64,000 bases of DNA from Roseicyclus sp. GTDB lineage: Bacteria > Pseudomonadota > Alphaproteobacteria > Rhodobacterales > Rhodobacteraceae. The translations under genes and the position numbers were made by a program. The DNA lies in the NCBI RefSeq assembly GCF_018402035.1, contig NZ_JAGYJN010000003.1, positions 1 through 64,000 on the forward strand. Reading direction: 5' to 3'. The notes below the pieces were generated by a model. That model made no database searches. It saw nothing but the letters and a program-made list of their open reading frames with translations, and was not told the origin of the DNA. Below are positions 46,777 through 60,371 of this stretch, piece by piece; within the stretch, counting starts at the first letter, position 1, and each line of letters begins with the position of its first letter.

Positions 46777-47633
46777 GCGCGGCTGATCTACCCCCGCCGG
46801 ACTGGCCCAATGTCGCGGCCAGCCAGATTATCGCGGCCCGGCCGCATCGCTGGCATGTGCAAATCATCGGCACCGGGCCGGATGTGCTTTTGCTGCATGG
46901 CGCGGGTGCATCTAGCCATAGCTGGGCCGCGCTGATCCCCGATCTGGCCCGCGATCACCGGGTCATCGCGCTGGACCTGCCCGGCCATGGCTGGACGCGT
47001 AGCCCCAAGGGGCGCGCGCGCTTGGGCGATGTCGCCCGCGATATCGCCACGCTTTGCATCCAAGAAGGCTGGTCGCCCAGCCTGATCATCGGTCATTCTG
47101 CGGGGGGTGCGGTCAGTCTCGAACTGGCGCATCAGGGTCTTCTTTCTCCCGCGCATCTGGTGATCATCAATGGCGCGCTTGAGAACTTCCAAGGCACCGC
47201 TGGCTGGCTCTTTCCGGTCATGGCCAAGATGCTGGCGCTCAACCCCTTCACCGGGCTGTTGATCGCGCAAGGCGGTCGTGGGGTGTCACAGGTGCGCGCG
47301 ATCTTGGGCTCGGCTGGCACCACGCTGGATGAGGTGGGGCTGGCACGCTACGCCCATCTGATCGGGCGGCGCGCCCATGTGGATGGGACGCTGGCCATGA
47401 TGGCGCAGTGGTCGCTTGATGCGCTGAATGCGGCGCTGCCATCCATTATCACGCCCACGCTCTTCATCCATGGCGCGCATGACGGGGCCGTACCGCTACG
47501 GGTGGCCGAGCGCGCCGCGCGGGCCATGCCGCAGGCGAAACTGATCACACTGCCCGGCATCGGCCATCTGGCCCATGAAGAGGCACCGGCCCTTGTCACA
47601 ACCGAGATCAGGCGCTTTGTCGCCGCGCCATGA
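46773..47633 (+). CDS. bchO: BchO, alpha/beta hydrolase accessory to Mg chelatase
   Basis: 286 residues with an alpha/beta hydrolase fold: the oxyanion region LLLHGAGASSHSW, the nucleophile elbow IIGHSAGGAVSLELA, and a late GIGHLAHEE with the catalytic His. BchO sits after bchID in most purple bacteria and is assigned a role in Mg-chelatase function or tetrapyrrole handling, but its reaction is not settled. It is last in the operon; a terminator overlaps its 3' end region. Confidence 0.93.
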   Translation: MSAADLPPPDWPNVAASQIIAARPHRWHVQIIGTGPDVLLLHGAGASSHSWAALIPDLARDHRVIALDLPGHGWTRSPKGRARLGDVARDIATLCIQEGWSPSLIIGHSAGGAVSLELAHQGLLSPAHLVIINGALENFQGTAGWLFPVMAKMLALNPFTGLLIAQGGRGVSQVRAILGSAGTTLDEVGLARYAHLIGRRAHVDGTLAMMAQWSLDALNAALPSIITPTLFIHGAHDGAVPLRVAERAARAMPQAKLITLPGIGHLAHEEAPALVTTEIRRFVAAP

Positions 47634-47634
47634 A

Positions 47635-47661
47635 AAAGGGCGCCCAAGTGGGGCGCCCTTT
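47635..47661 (+). terminator. Rho-independent terminator after bchO
   Basis: An 11-bp perfect stem AAAGGGCGCCC / GGGCGCCCTTT with a 5-base loop, starting just after the bchO stop. It separates bchO from convergent cycA and may end both transcripts. Confidence 0.85.
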
Positions 47662-47696
47662 GTCCGGGTTGCCGTCAAGAAACCCTAAAATTTAAC

Positions 47697-48140
47697 TTAC
47701 TGCGCCGACAAAGAGACGATGTAGGCGTAGACGTTCTTGGCATCCGCCTCGGAGCGTACACGGAAGCTCATCGCGCCGCGTGCCGAGTTATTCCCCGTTG
47801 CTTCACGGATATAGGCGGTCGGATCTTGGACATAGGCGACAAAGCTTTCCTCGGTCACGATGATGCCGGCATCTTTCAGTGCCGTCATGCCGGGCGACCA
47901 GCGGAAATCTTCGATGTGGGCCCATGTTTTGCCTGCGATACCGTACAGGTTGGGGCCGGTCCGCGCATTGCGGCCAGCCAAAACGTCACCCGCTTCGTTC
48001 TGCACCACGTGGCAGGCCACGCACTGGTTGAACACACGTTCGCCAGCCGCCGCATCACCGGAGGCGGCATGGGCGTCAGCCATAGCCATCGGTGCCGACA
48101 AAAACAAAGCAGCAGCAGCGAGCACGATTTTGCGACTCAT
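47697..48140 (-). CDS. cycA: Cytochrome c2
   Basis: Periplasmic electron carrier that re-reduces the photo-oxidised reaction centre and links it to cytochrome bc1. 147 residues. The signal peptide ends at about residue 22 (SAPMAMADA). Heme attaches at CVACH, and the axial methionine lies in NNSARGAMSFRV. This is the long type with inserted loops as in Rhodobacter c2. It is the last gene of the superoperon, 81 bases after hemA with its own GGGAGAC site, so extra transcription of its own is possible. Confidence 0.95.
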   Translation of the reverse strand: MSRKIVLAAAALFLSAPMAMADAHAASGDAAAGERVFNQCVACHVVQNEAGDVLAGRNARTGPNLYGIAGKTWAHIEDFRWSPGMTALKDAGIIVTEESFVAYVQDPTAYIREATGNNSARGAMSFRVRSEADAKNVYAYIVSLSAQ

Positions 48141-48221
48141 CAGGTTGTCTCCCTCTCTCGAATGGTCTCGATAGGGATAAACTATGTCGATCCTGCTAGG
48201 GTCCAGTGGTTTTTTTCAAAT

Positions 48222-49433
48222 TCACGCGACGGCATGGGCAATGGCGCATTGTTTCCACAAAGTCTTGAGCGCCAAGACCAGATATTCGATATCCTCATCG
48301 CTGTGCAGCGGGCCGGGGGTAAAGCGCAAACGCTCGGTCCCCTTGGGCACGGTGGGGTAGTTGATCGGCTGCACATAGATGCCGAACTGATCCATCAAGA
48401 TGTCCGACAGCATCCGGCATTTGACCGGGTCTTTCACCATCACCGGGATGATGTGGCTTGCGTTCATCTCGTGCGGGATACCCTCGGCGTCCAAACGCGC
48501 GCGCAGGCGGGCAACCTGCCGCTTTTGCATGTCGCGCTCATACGAGCTTTCTTTCAAATGCCGGATCGAGGCGGTGGCGGCGGCCGCCACGGCGGGCGGA
48601 AGGGCCGTGGTAAAAATAAACCCGCTGGCAAAGCTGCGGATGAAGTCGACCAAAGCATGGCTTCCGGTGATATAGCCGCCGACGACGCCAAACGCCTTGC
48701 CCAGTGTCCCCTCGATCAAGGTGATGCGGTCCATCAGCCCTTCGCGCTCGGCCACACCGCCACCGCGCGGACCATACATGCCAACGGCATGGACCTCATC
48801 GATGTAGGACATCGCGCCATGCTTGTCGCAGACATCGAGGATTTCTTTGATCGGCGCGATATCGCCATCCATCGAATAGACGGATTCAAAGGCCACGATC
48901 TTGGTCGCATTGGCGGGCAGGCTGGCCAGCTTGCGGTCCAGATCTTCGGGGTCGTTATGCTTCCAGATCACTTTCTGGCAGCGCGCGTGGCGGATGCCCT
49001 CGATCATCGAGGCGTGGTTTAGCTCATCCGACAAGATCACCGCATTAGGCAGGCGCGCGCCCAAGGTCGACAGCGCCGCCCAGTTCGACACATAGCCAGA
49101 GGTGAACAAAAGCGCCGCTTCCTTGCCGTGCAGATCGGCCAGTTCCGCCTCGAGCTGTTTATGGTGCCATGCATTGCCCGAGATATTGCGCGTGCCACCC
49201 GCGCCTGTGCCACATTCTTGCACGGTCTCAACCATCGCGTTGATGACGTCGGGATGCTGGCCCATGCCCAGATAATCGTTGGAACACCACACAGTCACCT
49301 CGTCCTGACCATGCGAGTGGTTTTTCACACGGGGAAAGGCCCCGCATTTCCGCTGAAGTTCGGCAAAGACGCGGTAATTGCCCTCCTGCTTGAGATGATC
49401 GAGCTGGGTTTGGAACAGCTTGTCAAAGTTCAT
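48222..49433 (-). CDS. hemA: 5-aminolevulinate synthase
   Basis: PLP enzyme that makes 5-aminolevulinate from glycine and succinyl-CoA (Shemin pathway), the entry to heme and bacteriochlorophyll. 403 residues. [14 protein letters not shown] and the PLP-lysine region [18 protein letters not shown] are clear. It lies inside the photosynthesis superoperon, overlapping puhE by ATGA, so precursor supply is tied to pigment-gene expression. A second ALA synthase elsewhere cannot be excluded. Confidence 0.97.
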   Translation of the reverse strand: MNFDKLFQTQLDHLKQEGNYRVFAELQRKCGAFPRVKNHSHGQDEVTVWCSNDYLGMGQHPDVINAMVETVQECGTGAGGTRNISGNAWHHKQLEAELADLHGKEAALLFTSGYVSNWAALSTLGARLPNAVILSDELNHASMIEGIRHARCQKVIWKHNDPEDLDRKLASLPANATKIVAFESVYSMDGDIAPIKEILDVCDKHGAMSYIDEVHAVGMYGPRGGGVAEREGLMDRITLIEGTLGKAFGVVGGYITGSHALVDFIRSFASGFIFTTALPPAVAAAATASIRHLKESSYERDMQKRQVARLRARLDAEGIPHEMNASHIIPVMVKDPVKCRMLSDILMDQFGIYVQPINYPTVPKGTERLRFTPGPLHSDEDIEYLVLALKTLWKQCAIAHAVA

Positions 49434-50242
49434 CGGGCATCCTCGCTTGTCTTAATGGCTTGGTTGGGCACTGTCCGCTCTGCAAGCATCCAGCGCCAAA
49501 GTTTCTCGTCAGGAAGCGGAAGCACCATGAACCAGTGCTCCAGCAGCGCGAGCGCGGTAAGCGCGCTCAATAGGGCAAAGCCGACGATGTCGGCCTGCGT
49601 TTCGACCGCCCAGATCCGCTCGAGGAAACAGGCGACAGCAAAGCTAAGGCCAGTGATCGAGATCGGGAAAAGCCAGTTCATCCGCGCGATGCGGAAATGG
49701 CTGGGCAGGTGGTTCAGATGCTCGGGGAGGAATTCCACATTGATTTTGCGGACCCCGAGAAAAAGGTTGAGCTTGGCCGAAACCCGCGCGGCGAACAGCA
49801 CCGCAAAGGTCCACATGCCGAACTGGTTTTCTGCGCCAAGGCTTGCCACGATCATCGCCAAAAGCGTGAAGGCCAACAGCATTTCGTGATAGGCGATGGT
49901 GCCCCATGCGCGGATAAAGCGTTCCCATTCGCGCACCCCCGCTTTCAGCGGTTGGCGGACCGGGCCAGTGATCACGCCGGTCAGGAACGCCAATTCAATC
50001 CAGCCCCAAAGCGCCAGCGCCGACAAAAAGCCCACGTAAACCCCCGCCACGCTGGTGTTGCCCAGCGTGTCGAGAAAGCCGAAGCCGCCCAAAAGCAGAA
50101 AGGGCAGGTTCCAAAGCACGGCCCAAAGCCGTGCCTTGGCCCCTTCACGATCCGCGCGCCGCACAGCCATAAGGATCGCCCCGGTGGCGAACCACCAGAA
50201 GAACAAGGCCACGAGGGCTGCGATCCAAGGCGAGCTGAGCAT
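49430..50242 (-). CDS. puhE: PuhE, photosynthetic complex assembly protein
   Basis: 270-residue membrane protein with about six or seven hydrophobic segments (orf274-type in Rhodobacter capsulatus). Family text includes [34 protein letters not shown] and [17 protein letters not shown]. PuhE modulates bacteriochlorophyll level and assembly; its chemistry is not known. The ATG at 50242 shares a TGATG with the acsF stop. hemA follows with a 4-base overlap. Confidence 0.93.
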   Translation of the reverse strand: MLSSPWIAALVALFFWWFATGAILMAVRRADREGAKARLWAVLWNLPFLLLGGFGFLDTLGNTSVAGVYVGFLSALALWGWIELAFLTGVITGPVRQPLKAGVREWERFIRAWGTIAYHEMLLAFTLLAMIVASLGAENQFGMWTFAVLFAARVSAKLNLFLGVRKINVEFLPEHLNHLPSHFRIARMNWLFPISITGLSFAVACFLERIWAVETQADIVGFALLSALTALALLEHWFMVLPLPDEKLWRWMLAERTVPNQAIKTSEDAR

Positions 50243-51354
50243 CAATATGCAGGCTCCAACCGGGTGGAGGCCGGCACGCGATGCTTGACGGCAGGGATGG
50301 TCAGCAGGCTGACGAATGCCGTGGTCGCACGGACCGTCGCACCGATCCGCTTGACCCAATTGCCCGACTTTTTCGCCATGGCCAGATCGGCATTGGCGCG
50401 TTGCATCGCAACCAGCCCCTTTTGCCAGCGCGGATGGTCGATATCGAGCGTGATCGGGAACACCTGCTTGGAGATTTCCGAGGTCTTGGTAAAGACCTCA
50501 TGGGCATACCAATCGGGGTCCACGCCAAGGGCTGCGTGAAACGCTGGGCGCTGGTGATCGCGCACATACATGGTGGAATAGACCGCCGTGAGGAAGAACT
50601 TGATCCACAGCACATTGACGCCCGAGGTCAGCTTGGGGTCGGTCTTCATCAGCAGGGCAAAGGCCTCGCCATGGCTGAACTCGTCGTTGCACCATTCCTT
50701 GAACCACTTGAAAATCGGGTGGAACCGCAACTCGGGGTTCGCCTCGAGGTGGCGGTAAATGGTGATGTACCGCGCGTAGCCGATCTTTTCCGACAGGTAG
50801 GTTGCGTAGTAGATGAACTTGGGCCGGAAATAGGTGTATTTCTTCTTTTGGGTCAGGAACCCGAGGTTCACGGCGATCCCCGCTTCGCGCAGCGCATCGT
50901 TGATAAAGCCCGCATGCCGCGCCTCGTCACGCGCCATAAGCTGGAACAGCGTCACGATATCCTCGTTATTGCCGCGCCGCTTCATTTCCTTATAGAGCAC
51001 ACAGCCCGAAAATTCGGCCGTGCAGGACGAGACAAGGAAATCGATGAACTCGGCCTTGAGCTTGGGTTCCATCCCGTCCCAATCGACATGATCCCAATCT
51101 TCGTTCTTCTTGAAATGGCCCTTGTTCGGGTCGCTTTTCATCTGGTCGATCAACAGATCCCAGTCTTTGCGCACCGGGCTCACATCAATCGCGTCCATCT
51201 CGTCGAAATCGGTGGTGTAAAACCGCGGGGTCAGCAGCGTGTTTTGCATCGCCAGCGCGGTGGCACCTTCGCTGTCGACGATGCCTTGATGGTTGTCGGC
51301 TGCCAGCGCCTCTTCGACGGTGGTGGCGTCGGCGGAATGTGTCATATCTTTCAT
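50242..51354 (-). CDS. acsF: Mg-protoporphyrin IX monomethyl ester oxidative cyclase (diiron, O2-dependent)
   Basis: Forms the fifth ring (E) of protochlorophyllide using O2. 370 residues. Diiron ligand motifs are SCTAEFSGCVLYKEMKRR, MARDEARHAGF (E-x-x-H) and EWCNDEFSHGEAFAL (E-x-x-H). The anaerobic enzyme BchE is not seen in the window, so the organism appears to make pigment aerobically. It overlaps bciE upstream (ATGA) and puhE downstream (TGATG). Confidence 0.97.
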   Translation of the reverse strand: MKDMTHSADATTVEEALAADNHQGIVDSEGATALAMQNTLLTPRFYTTDFDEMDAIDVSPVRKDWDLLIDQMKSDPNKGHFKKNEDWDHVDWDGMEPKLKAEFIDFLVSSCTAEFSGCVLYKEMKRRGNNEDIVTLFQLMARDEARHAGFINDALREAGIAVNLGFLTQKKKYTYFRPKFIYYATYLSEKIGYARYITIYRHLEANPELRFHPIFKWFKEWCNDEFSHGEAFALLMKTDPKLTSGVNVLWIKFFLTAVYSTMYVRDHQRPAFHAALGVDPDWYAHEVFTKTSEISKQVFPITLDIDHPRWQKGLVAMQRANADLAMAKKSGNWVKRIGATVRATTAFVSLLTIPAVKHRVPASTRLEPAY

Positions 51355-51689
51355 GCTGGGATTCCTCTCTTGCCTACCGCGCTTTGCGCTACTTGAGGCA
51401 TGACCTCGTCGCTAAACGAGAACTCGCACAGCTCCATAAACTCGAAATCCCCGGTCATGCGGGTCCAGAGTTGTTCGAGTTTGCTGGCGCGCGTGATGCG
51501 GGCGATGCGTTCTTCGCGGATCACCTCGCCATAGGGCGCCATCACGGGCGGGCCTTGCACCTGAACCTCGTCGCCGGGGTTAATCACGGCGCCGTTCAGG
51601 AACTTCACATGTGCATGCAAACTGTCGAAGCGGTGGCTGACCTCCACTTCGCAGGGTGCGGTTTCAAAGTCTTTCGTGAGCCATCCCAT
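51351..51689 (-). CDS. bciE: BciE, auxiliary subunit of the alphaproteobacterial oxidative cyclase
   Basis: 112-residue soluble protein between puhC and acsF. A protein of this size and position (BciE) is required for AcsF activity in alphaproteobacteria such as Rhodobacter sphaeroides. Text such as EVSHRFDSLHAHVKFLNGAVINPGDEVQVQGPPVMAPYGE is consistent with this, although I assign it mainly by location. It starts 3 bases after the puhC stop and overlaps acsF by 4. Confidence 0.85.
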   Translation of the reverse strand: MGWLTKDFETAPCEVEVSHRFDSLHAHVKFLNGAVINPGDEVQVQGPPVMAPYGEVIREERIARITRASKLEQLWTRMTGDFEFMELCEFSFSDEVMPQVAQSAVGKRGIPA

Positions 51690-51692
51690 TGG

Positions 51693-52181
51693 TCATTCCT
51701 CCAGCATGCGGGCAAAGACCCGCTCGTTGTCCGCCCCAAAGCCGAAAAGCTCGGCCCTGAAATCGGTCAGGTCATCACGAAGCCCGATGCGTCCGTCTGA
51801 AAAACGCACCAACCGGATGGGCTCCGATGCATGGCGGCCGACGGCCCCACGCTCGCGCTCCAGCACGCGGTAGATTCCGGCGACAAAGCCGCCTTCGGTC
51901 GGCCCCAGATCAAGGATCAAGGAACCGTTCAGGTCCAGCACACGGGCCGAACCGTCCATTTGGCCGAAAATCCGGATCATCCGCTCTTGCACGGCGGGCA
52001 CTTCGGCCTCGCTGGGCGGCATCGCGGCCAGCGGGCGATCGGTCAGCCTTGCATATGCCACGATGATCAGGACACACACGCAAAGCACGAACATCGCGCG
52101 CACAAGGATGGTTGGCACCATTTCCTTGTCGCGTTCGACCAGCTTTTGCTCATGCTTGTTGTAGCTACGGGTATAGGCCAT
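51693..52181 (-). CDS. puhC: PuhC, photosynthetic complex assembly protein
   Basis: 162 residues, the same length as orf162b of Rhodobacter capsulatus. One membrane helix at about 25-45 (ILVRAMFVLCVCVLIIVAYA), with the bulk in the periplasm. PuhC is needed for optimal reaction-centre and light-harvesting 1 assembly. The ATG at 52181 has CGGAG eight bases upstream, which also spans the puhB stop. A GTG three codons earlier would overlap puhB. Confidence 0.93.
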   Translation of the reverse strand: MAYTRSYNKHEQKLVERDKEMVPTILVRAMFVLCVCVLIIVAYARLTDRPLAAMPPSEAEVPAVQERMIRIFGQMDGSARVLDLNGSLILDLGPTEGGFVAGIYRVLERERGAVGRHASEPIRLVRFSDGRIGLRDDLTDFRAELFGFGADNERVFARMLEE

Positions 52182-52186
52182 GGCGT

Positions 52187-52831
52187 TCACTCCGCCGCGA
52201 CCGGCTGATGGGCCGGTGCGCGTTCAATAACAGGTTCGGACACAGCGGTTTCCGCCGCCTCGGCCAAGATCGCGGCCACCTTGCGCACATCGGGGATGCA
52301 GCGCAGCGCGGGCTGGGTTTGTTTCATCTTCCACGGGCGCACATGCGGCCATGTCAGGATGTAAGACAGCCGCGCGCCGTCATCCTCCATCAGCTCAAGC
52401 GCGATGGTGCCGGTGCCGTTCTTGCGCACGCCCAGATCGGCATTCGCGATCTTCTTGAACGGAAGGTTCAGCGTCATGGTCAGCGCCGCGCCGATGCGCA
52501 TCGCGACCCGCTTATTGGTGATGGTGTAAACCGTCGCCTTGGCCTGCATCAGCGCGACCAGCACCAAGATGGTGCAAACGATCAGCCCCAGCACAAGGAA
52601 GAATGACGCCGCCGTGGCGCTGTCGGCCCAGCTTTCGGTCGCGGCACCACCAATGGTGCGCCATGCGAACAGAAAGGTGAAATAGCCCGCCACCCACCAG
52701 AAATTCAGGCTTTCGCAGGCAAGTTGCCACCAGCTTGGCTGGCCCTGCCACAATATCTCTTCGCCCGGCGGCAATTCCTCGGGAAGGCCGCGGACAGGTT
52801 CAGTGGCAAAATCGTCATGATCATGAGACAT
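52187..52831 (-). CDS. puhB: PuhB, reaction centre assembly protein
   Basis: 214 residues with a Bacterial PH (bPH2)-like domain: EILWQGQPSWWQLACESL, three hydrophobic helices, then TVYTITNKRVAMRIGAALTMTLNLPFKKI. PuhB dimerises and helps reaction-centre assembly in Rhodobacter capsulatus. It follows puhA after 64 bases containing a stable hairpin. The start has AAGGAG seven or so bases upstream. Confidence 0.95.
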   Translation of the reverse strand: MSHDHDDFATEPVRGLPEELPPGEEILWQGQPSWWQLACESLNFWWVAGYFTFLFAWRTIGGAATESWADSATAASFFLVLGLIVCTILVLVALMQAKATVYTITNKRVAMRIGAALTMTLNLPFKKIANADLGVRKNGTGTIALELMEDDGARLSYILTWPHVRPWKMKQTQPALRCIPDVRKVAAILAEAAETAVSEPVIERAPAHQPVAAE

Positions 52832-52859
52832 CGGTCGTTTCTCCTTCGTCGGTCGTGGT

Positions 52860-52888
52860 CCGGCGCGCGGGTCTGATGCGCGCGCCGG
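52860..52888 (-). promoter_or_regulatory. Intercistronic hairpin between puhA and puhB
   Basis: A perfect 10-bp GC stem (CCGGCGCGCG with its complement) with a 9-base loop, 7 bases after the puhA stop. No U-run follows on the minus strand, so it is not a classic terminator. It more likely protects the 3' end of a processed puhA mRNA. Confidence 0.65.
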
Positions 52889-52895
52889 TTTTAGG

Positions 52896-53681
52896 TCACA
52901 GGAGCGGGTCCAAACGATCCTGCGCAGCGTAGAGAATACCGCCGCCGTAGTAGGCGGAGATCTTTTCTTCCTCGAGCAGGGTGATCTGCGTGGAGGATTT
53001 GGTGACGGGCACGGCGGCGAAATGCTTGCCGTAGATCGAATTGATCTTCACCTTGCCGCCCCAGATCCGGCAGAAGGTCATCGGCACAAGCCGCTTGCCG
53101 CCGCCATGATCGCCATCCAGCTCGATCTCGAGGTAGCGGATCAGCTGTTCGGGCGCATCGACCCACATATCGCTGATCGTGCCGACAACCGCACCATCAC
53201 CGGCCACAACCGGCATACCGCGCGGATCGCGCCCGGCCGAGACACGGAAAGTCTCGGTCTGGCCCATCGGCACGATCTTGGCATGGCCGTGACCGTCAAG
53301 TTCCGGCACATCGCGGCGCGGCGTCCAAGCGCCCGAGCCGACGCCCGCCAACATCGGGTCGCCGACTGGGTCATAGGGGTAGCCGTTGCTGGTGCCAAAG
53401 TTCGACCGCTCCATCGCGAGATCGGTGCGGCGATGCGCATTCTCGTTCTCGATCGAGGGGACGGTGACTTCGCCGCGACCATGCATCAGCTTAAAGGTCT
53501 TGGCGTCGGGAACGGGGAAGGGGCCCTGGTTCGGGGCGGCGGTGCCGTCCTCGTTTTCCAGCGGATAGCCTTCGCGCATGTTCTCGGTCTGCAGATAATA
53601 GATCAGCAGGGCGAAAAAGATCCAAAACAGCCAGATAGACAGGCTGGCCAGATCGAAATTGCCGAAGAATGTAGCTTCCAT
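52896..53681 (-). CDS. puhA: Photosynthetic reaction centre H subunit
   Basis: 261 residues. One N-terminal membrane helix (LASLSIWLFWIFFALLIYYL) and a cytoplasmic PRC-barrel domain, with FTKHFAxVP-like IYGKHFAAVPVTKSSTQITLLEEEKISAYYGGG at the end. It caps the L/M core and guides protons to QB. L and M genes (puf) are outside the window. puhB follows after a hairpin. Confidence 0.98.
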   Translation of the reverse strand: MEATFFGNFDLASLSIWLFWIFFALLIYYLQTENMREGYPLENEDGTAAPNQGPFPVPDAKTFKLMHGRGEVTVPSIENENAHRRTDLAMERSNFGTSNGYPYDPVGDPMLAGVGSGAWTPRRDVPELDGHGHAKIVPMGQTETFRVSAGRDPRGMPVVAGDGAVVGTISDMWVDAPEQLIRYLEIELDGDHGGGKRLVPMTFCRIWGGKVKINSIYGKHFAAVPVTKSSTQITLLEEEKISAYYGGGILYAAQDRLDPLL

Positions 53682-53708
53682 GGTTAGATCCTCTCGGGTT
53701 CGGCGGTC

Positions 53709-55136
53709 TCAGGTGGGAAGGTCGGCGAGCCCGAACTTCCCGGTCCCCCCGTTCCTGTTGGTCGTTGCAGTGCGAACAAGCGGCCCAAGGGCCACAAGCG
53801 TGACGAAAAGCAGAAAAATCTCGAGGTGATAGACAACCGAATACCCCGTACTCGGGTCATTCAGCGCGACACCCAAATGGCCTTGGGTCGCGGCCGCGTT
53901 CACCAGATCACGCAGGCCGCCGCCGATGGCGGTGGACAGGCCCGCAGCGGTCGCTTGCGCGGCCCCCCATGCGCCCAGCGCCAAACCGCGCCCAGCAACG
54001 CCCGCGGGCATGGTCATGGCGGCGGTCAGGGTCGCGACCGCGAAAAGCCCGCCGCCGAAGCCGATCAGGCAAGCCCCGATAAAGAACATCTCGGACGAGC
54101 CCATGGGATTGGCAAAAATCACGGCGGAAAAGGCGGCAAGCCCGGCCAGAATACCGCGCGCGCCCATGCGGTAGGGGTTCATTCCTTCGGCCAGCCATTT
54201 CGCGGCAAACGCAAAACCGACCAAGGCACCCGCCGCCCAGCTTGCGGTCAAAAGCGTGGTGGCCGATACACTCAGCCCCAAGATCTCGCCGCCGTAGGGT
54301 TCAAGCAGCACATCTTGCATGTTGAAGGCCATAGTCCCCAGAAACACCACGACCAACAGCCGCCCGGCGGTGCCGCCAGCGGCGTAATCGGCCCATGCAT
54401 CGCGGAAACTGGGGGTGGGTGCCTCACGTTCGGCCCGGTTCATCGGGCGGACGCGCTCTTGCTTCCACAGCGCGATGACGTTCAAGACCAAGGTCATGAG
54501 TGCCGCACCCTGCACCACGCCGATCAACTCCAGCGCGGTGAATTCCTTGAGCAGATAGCCGATCACCAGCGACGAGACCGCCATGCCGACCAGCAGCATG
54601 ACATAAAGCAGCGCCACAACACGCGGGCGCGTCTCATCCGTGGCGCGGTCGGCGGCCAAGGCCAGACCGGCGGTCTGGGTCATATGCATGCCAAGACCGG
54701 TCATCAAAAAGGCCAGCGCTGCCAGCGCCTCACCGGCAAAGGGGATGTCGTAGCGCACCTGCGTGACATCACCGCCCAGCACCAAAAGGGCGGCGGGCAT
54801 GATGGCAAGGCCGCCGAACTGCCACAGCGTGCCAAACCAGAGATAGGGAATACGCTTCCAGCCGATGGCCGATTTATAGGTGTCGGATTTAAAGCCCAAC
54901 AGCGCGCGGAAGGGCGCGATCAACACAGGCAGCGCCACCATGGCGGCGACAAGAAAGGCCGCGACCTTTAACTCCACGATCATGACGCGGTTCAGCGTGC
55001 CAAGCAGCATGACGGTGGCCATACCGACCGAGACCTGAAACAGCGACAGGCGCAGCAATTGCCCAAGCGGCAGATCGTCCGACGCCGCATCCGCAAAGGG
55101 CAGATACCGGATCGATATGCGCTTGAGCACGCTCAT
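53709..55136 (-). CDS. lhaA: LhaA, PucC-family light-harvesting 1 assembly protein
   Basis: 475-residue major-facilitator-type membrane protein with twelve predicted helices, in the bacteriochlorophyll delivery family (BCD/PucC). Visible are RLSLFQVSVGMATVMLLGTLNRVMIVEL and the cytoplasmic SDTYKSAIGWKRIPYLWFGTLWQFGG. Needed for light-harvesting 1 assembly. The second ATG (MSVLKRISI) is chosen since it overlaps the bchM stop by 4 bases. It precedes puhA by 27 bases. Confidence 0.95.
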   Translation of the reverse strand: MSVLKRISIRYLPFADAASDDLPLGQLLRLSLFQVSVGMATVMLLGTLNRVMIVELKVAAFLVAAMVALPVLIAPFRALLGFKSDTYKSAIGWKRIPYLWFGTLWQFGGLAIMPAALLVLGGDVTQVRYDIPFAGEALAALAFLMTGLGMHMTQTAGLALAADRATDETRPRVVALLYVMLLVGMAVSSLVIGYLLKEFTALELIGVVQGAALMTLVLNVIALWKQERVRPMNRAEREAPTPSFRDAWADYAAGGTAGRLLVVVFLGTMAFNMQDVLLEPYGGEILGLSVSATTLLTASWAAGALVGFAFAAKWLAEGMNPYRMGARGILAGLAAFSAVIFANPMGSSEMFFIGACLIGFGGGLFAVATLTAAMTMPAGVAGRGLALGAWGAAQATAAGLSTAIGGGLRDLVNAAATQGHLGVALNDPSTGYSVVYHLEIFLLFVTLVALGPLVRTATTNRNGGTGKFGLADLPT

Positions 55137-55824
55137 GCCCGGTACTCCAGACATGTCGAGATATAGAACCCACGGGCGACCCGCTCGACGTCGCGGATCG
55201 ACCCTGTTGCGCCGCTTCGTATCGCTTCTTGCGCCAGCTTGCGCGGGTTGTGCGGGATCATCACGGGCGAGCGATCAGAACGCGGGAACAGCTTTCCCAA
55301 GCCCCAGAAGGCCATCAGGAAGGGCGTGCGCGGTGCCACGGTGAAGACGATGCTGCCCTGCACGCGGGGGCAAAGATGGGCCAGCGCCCGGCCCAAATCG
55401 GGGGCAGTGTAATAAATCATGCTGTCCATCGCCATGACATGATCGAATGCGCCCAAGCCATCGGCGAGCATATCGCCCGAGGTAAAGGTGACGCGCGGGG
55501 CAAGGGCTTCGGGCAGGCGCTTGGCCGCGATCTCGACCAGCGCGGGCGAGATATCAATCGCCACCACATCCGCGCCACGGCGGGCCAATTCCTCGGTCAT
55601 GGCACCCGTGCCGCAACCCGCGTCAAGCACACGCTTGCCCGTCAGATCAGCGGGCAATTGCGCCAACATGATCGCGCGCATCCGGTCACGCCCTTCGCGC
55701 ACGGTCTGGCGAATGCCCGACACAGGCGCGTCAGAGGTCAGCCGCTCCCACGTCCGGGTAGCGGTGCGGTCGAAATACTCTTCGACCCGGTCGCGTGTGC
55801 GCCCATATGTCGGCGTGGCGACCA

Positions 55825-55825
<1 letters not shown>
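55133..55825 (-). CDS. bchM: Mg-protoporphyrin IX O-methyltransferase
   Basis: S-adenosylmethionine-dependent methylation of the C13 propionate of Mg-protoporphyrin IX, just before ring E closure. 230 residues. The SAM motif is VLDAGCGTGAMTEELARRGADVVAIDIS. The ATG at 55825 shares TGATG with the bchL stop. The order bchH-bchL-bchM places the substrate maker, a reductase part and the methylase in one message. Confidence 0.97.

Positions 55826-60360
<4,535 letters not shown>

Positions 60361-60371
<11 letters not shown>

Noticed and set aside
48141..48221. PpsR site before cycA
   Set aside because: A TGT half-site is present near 48185 but no ACA occurs 12 bases later.
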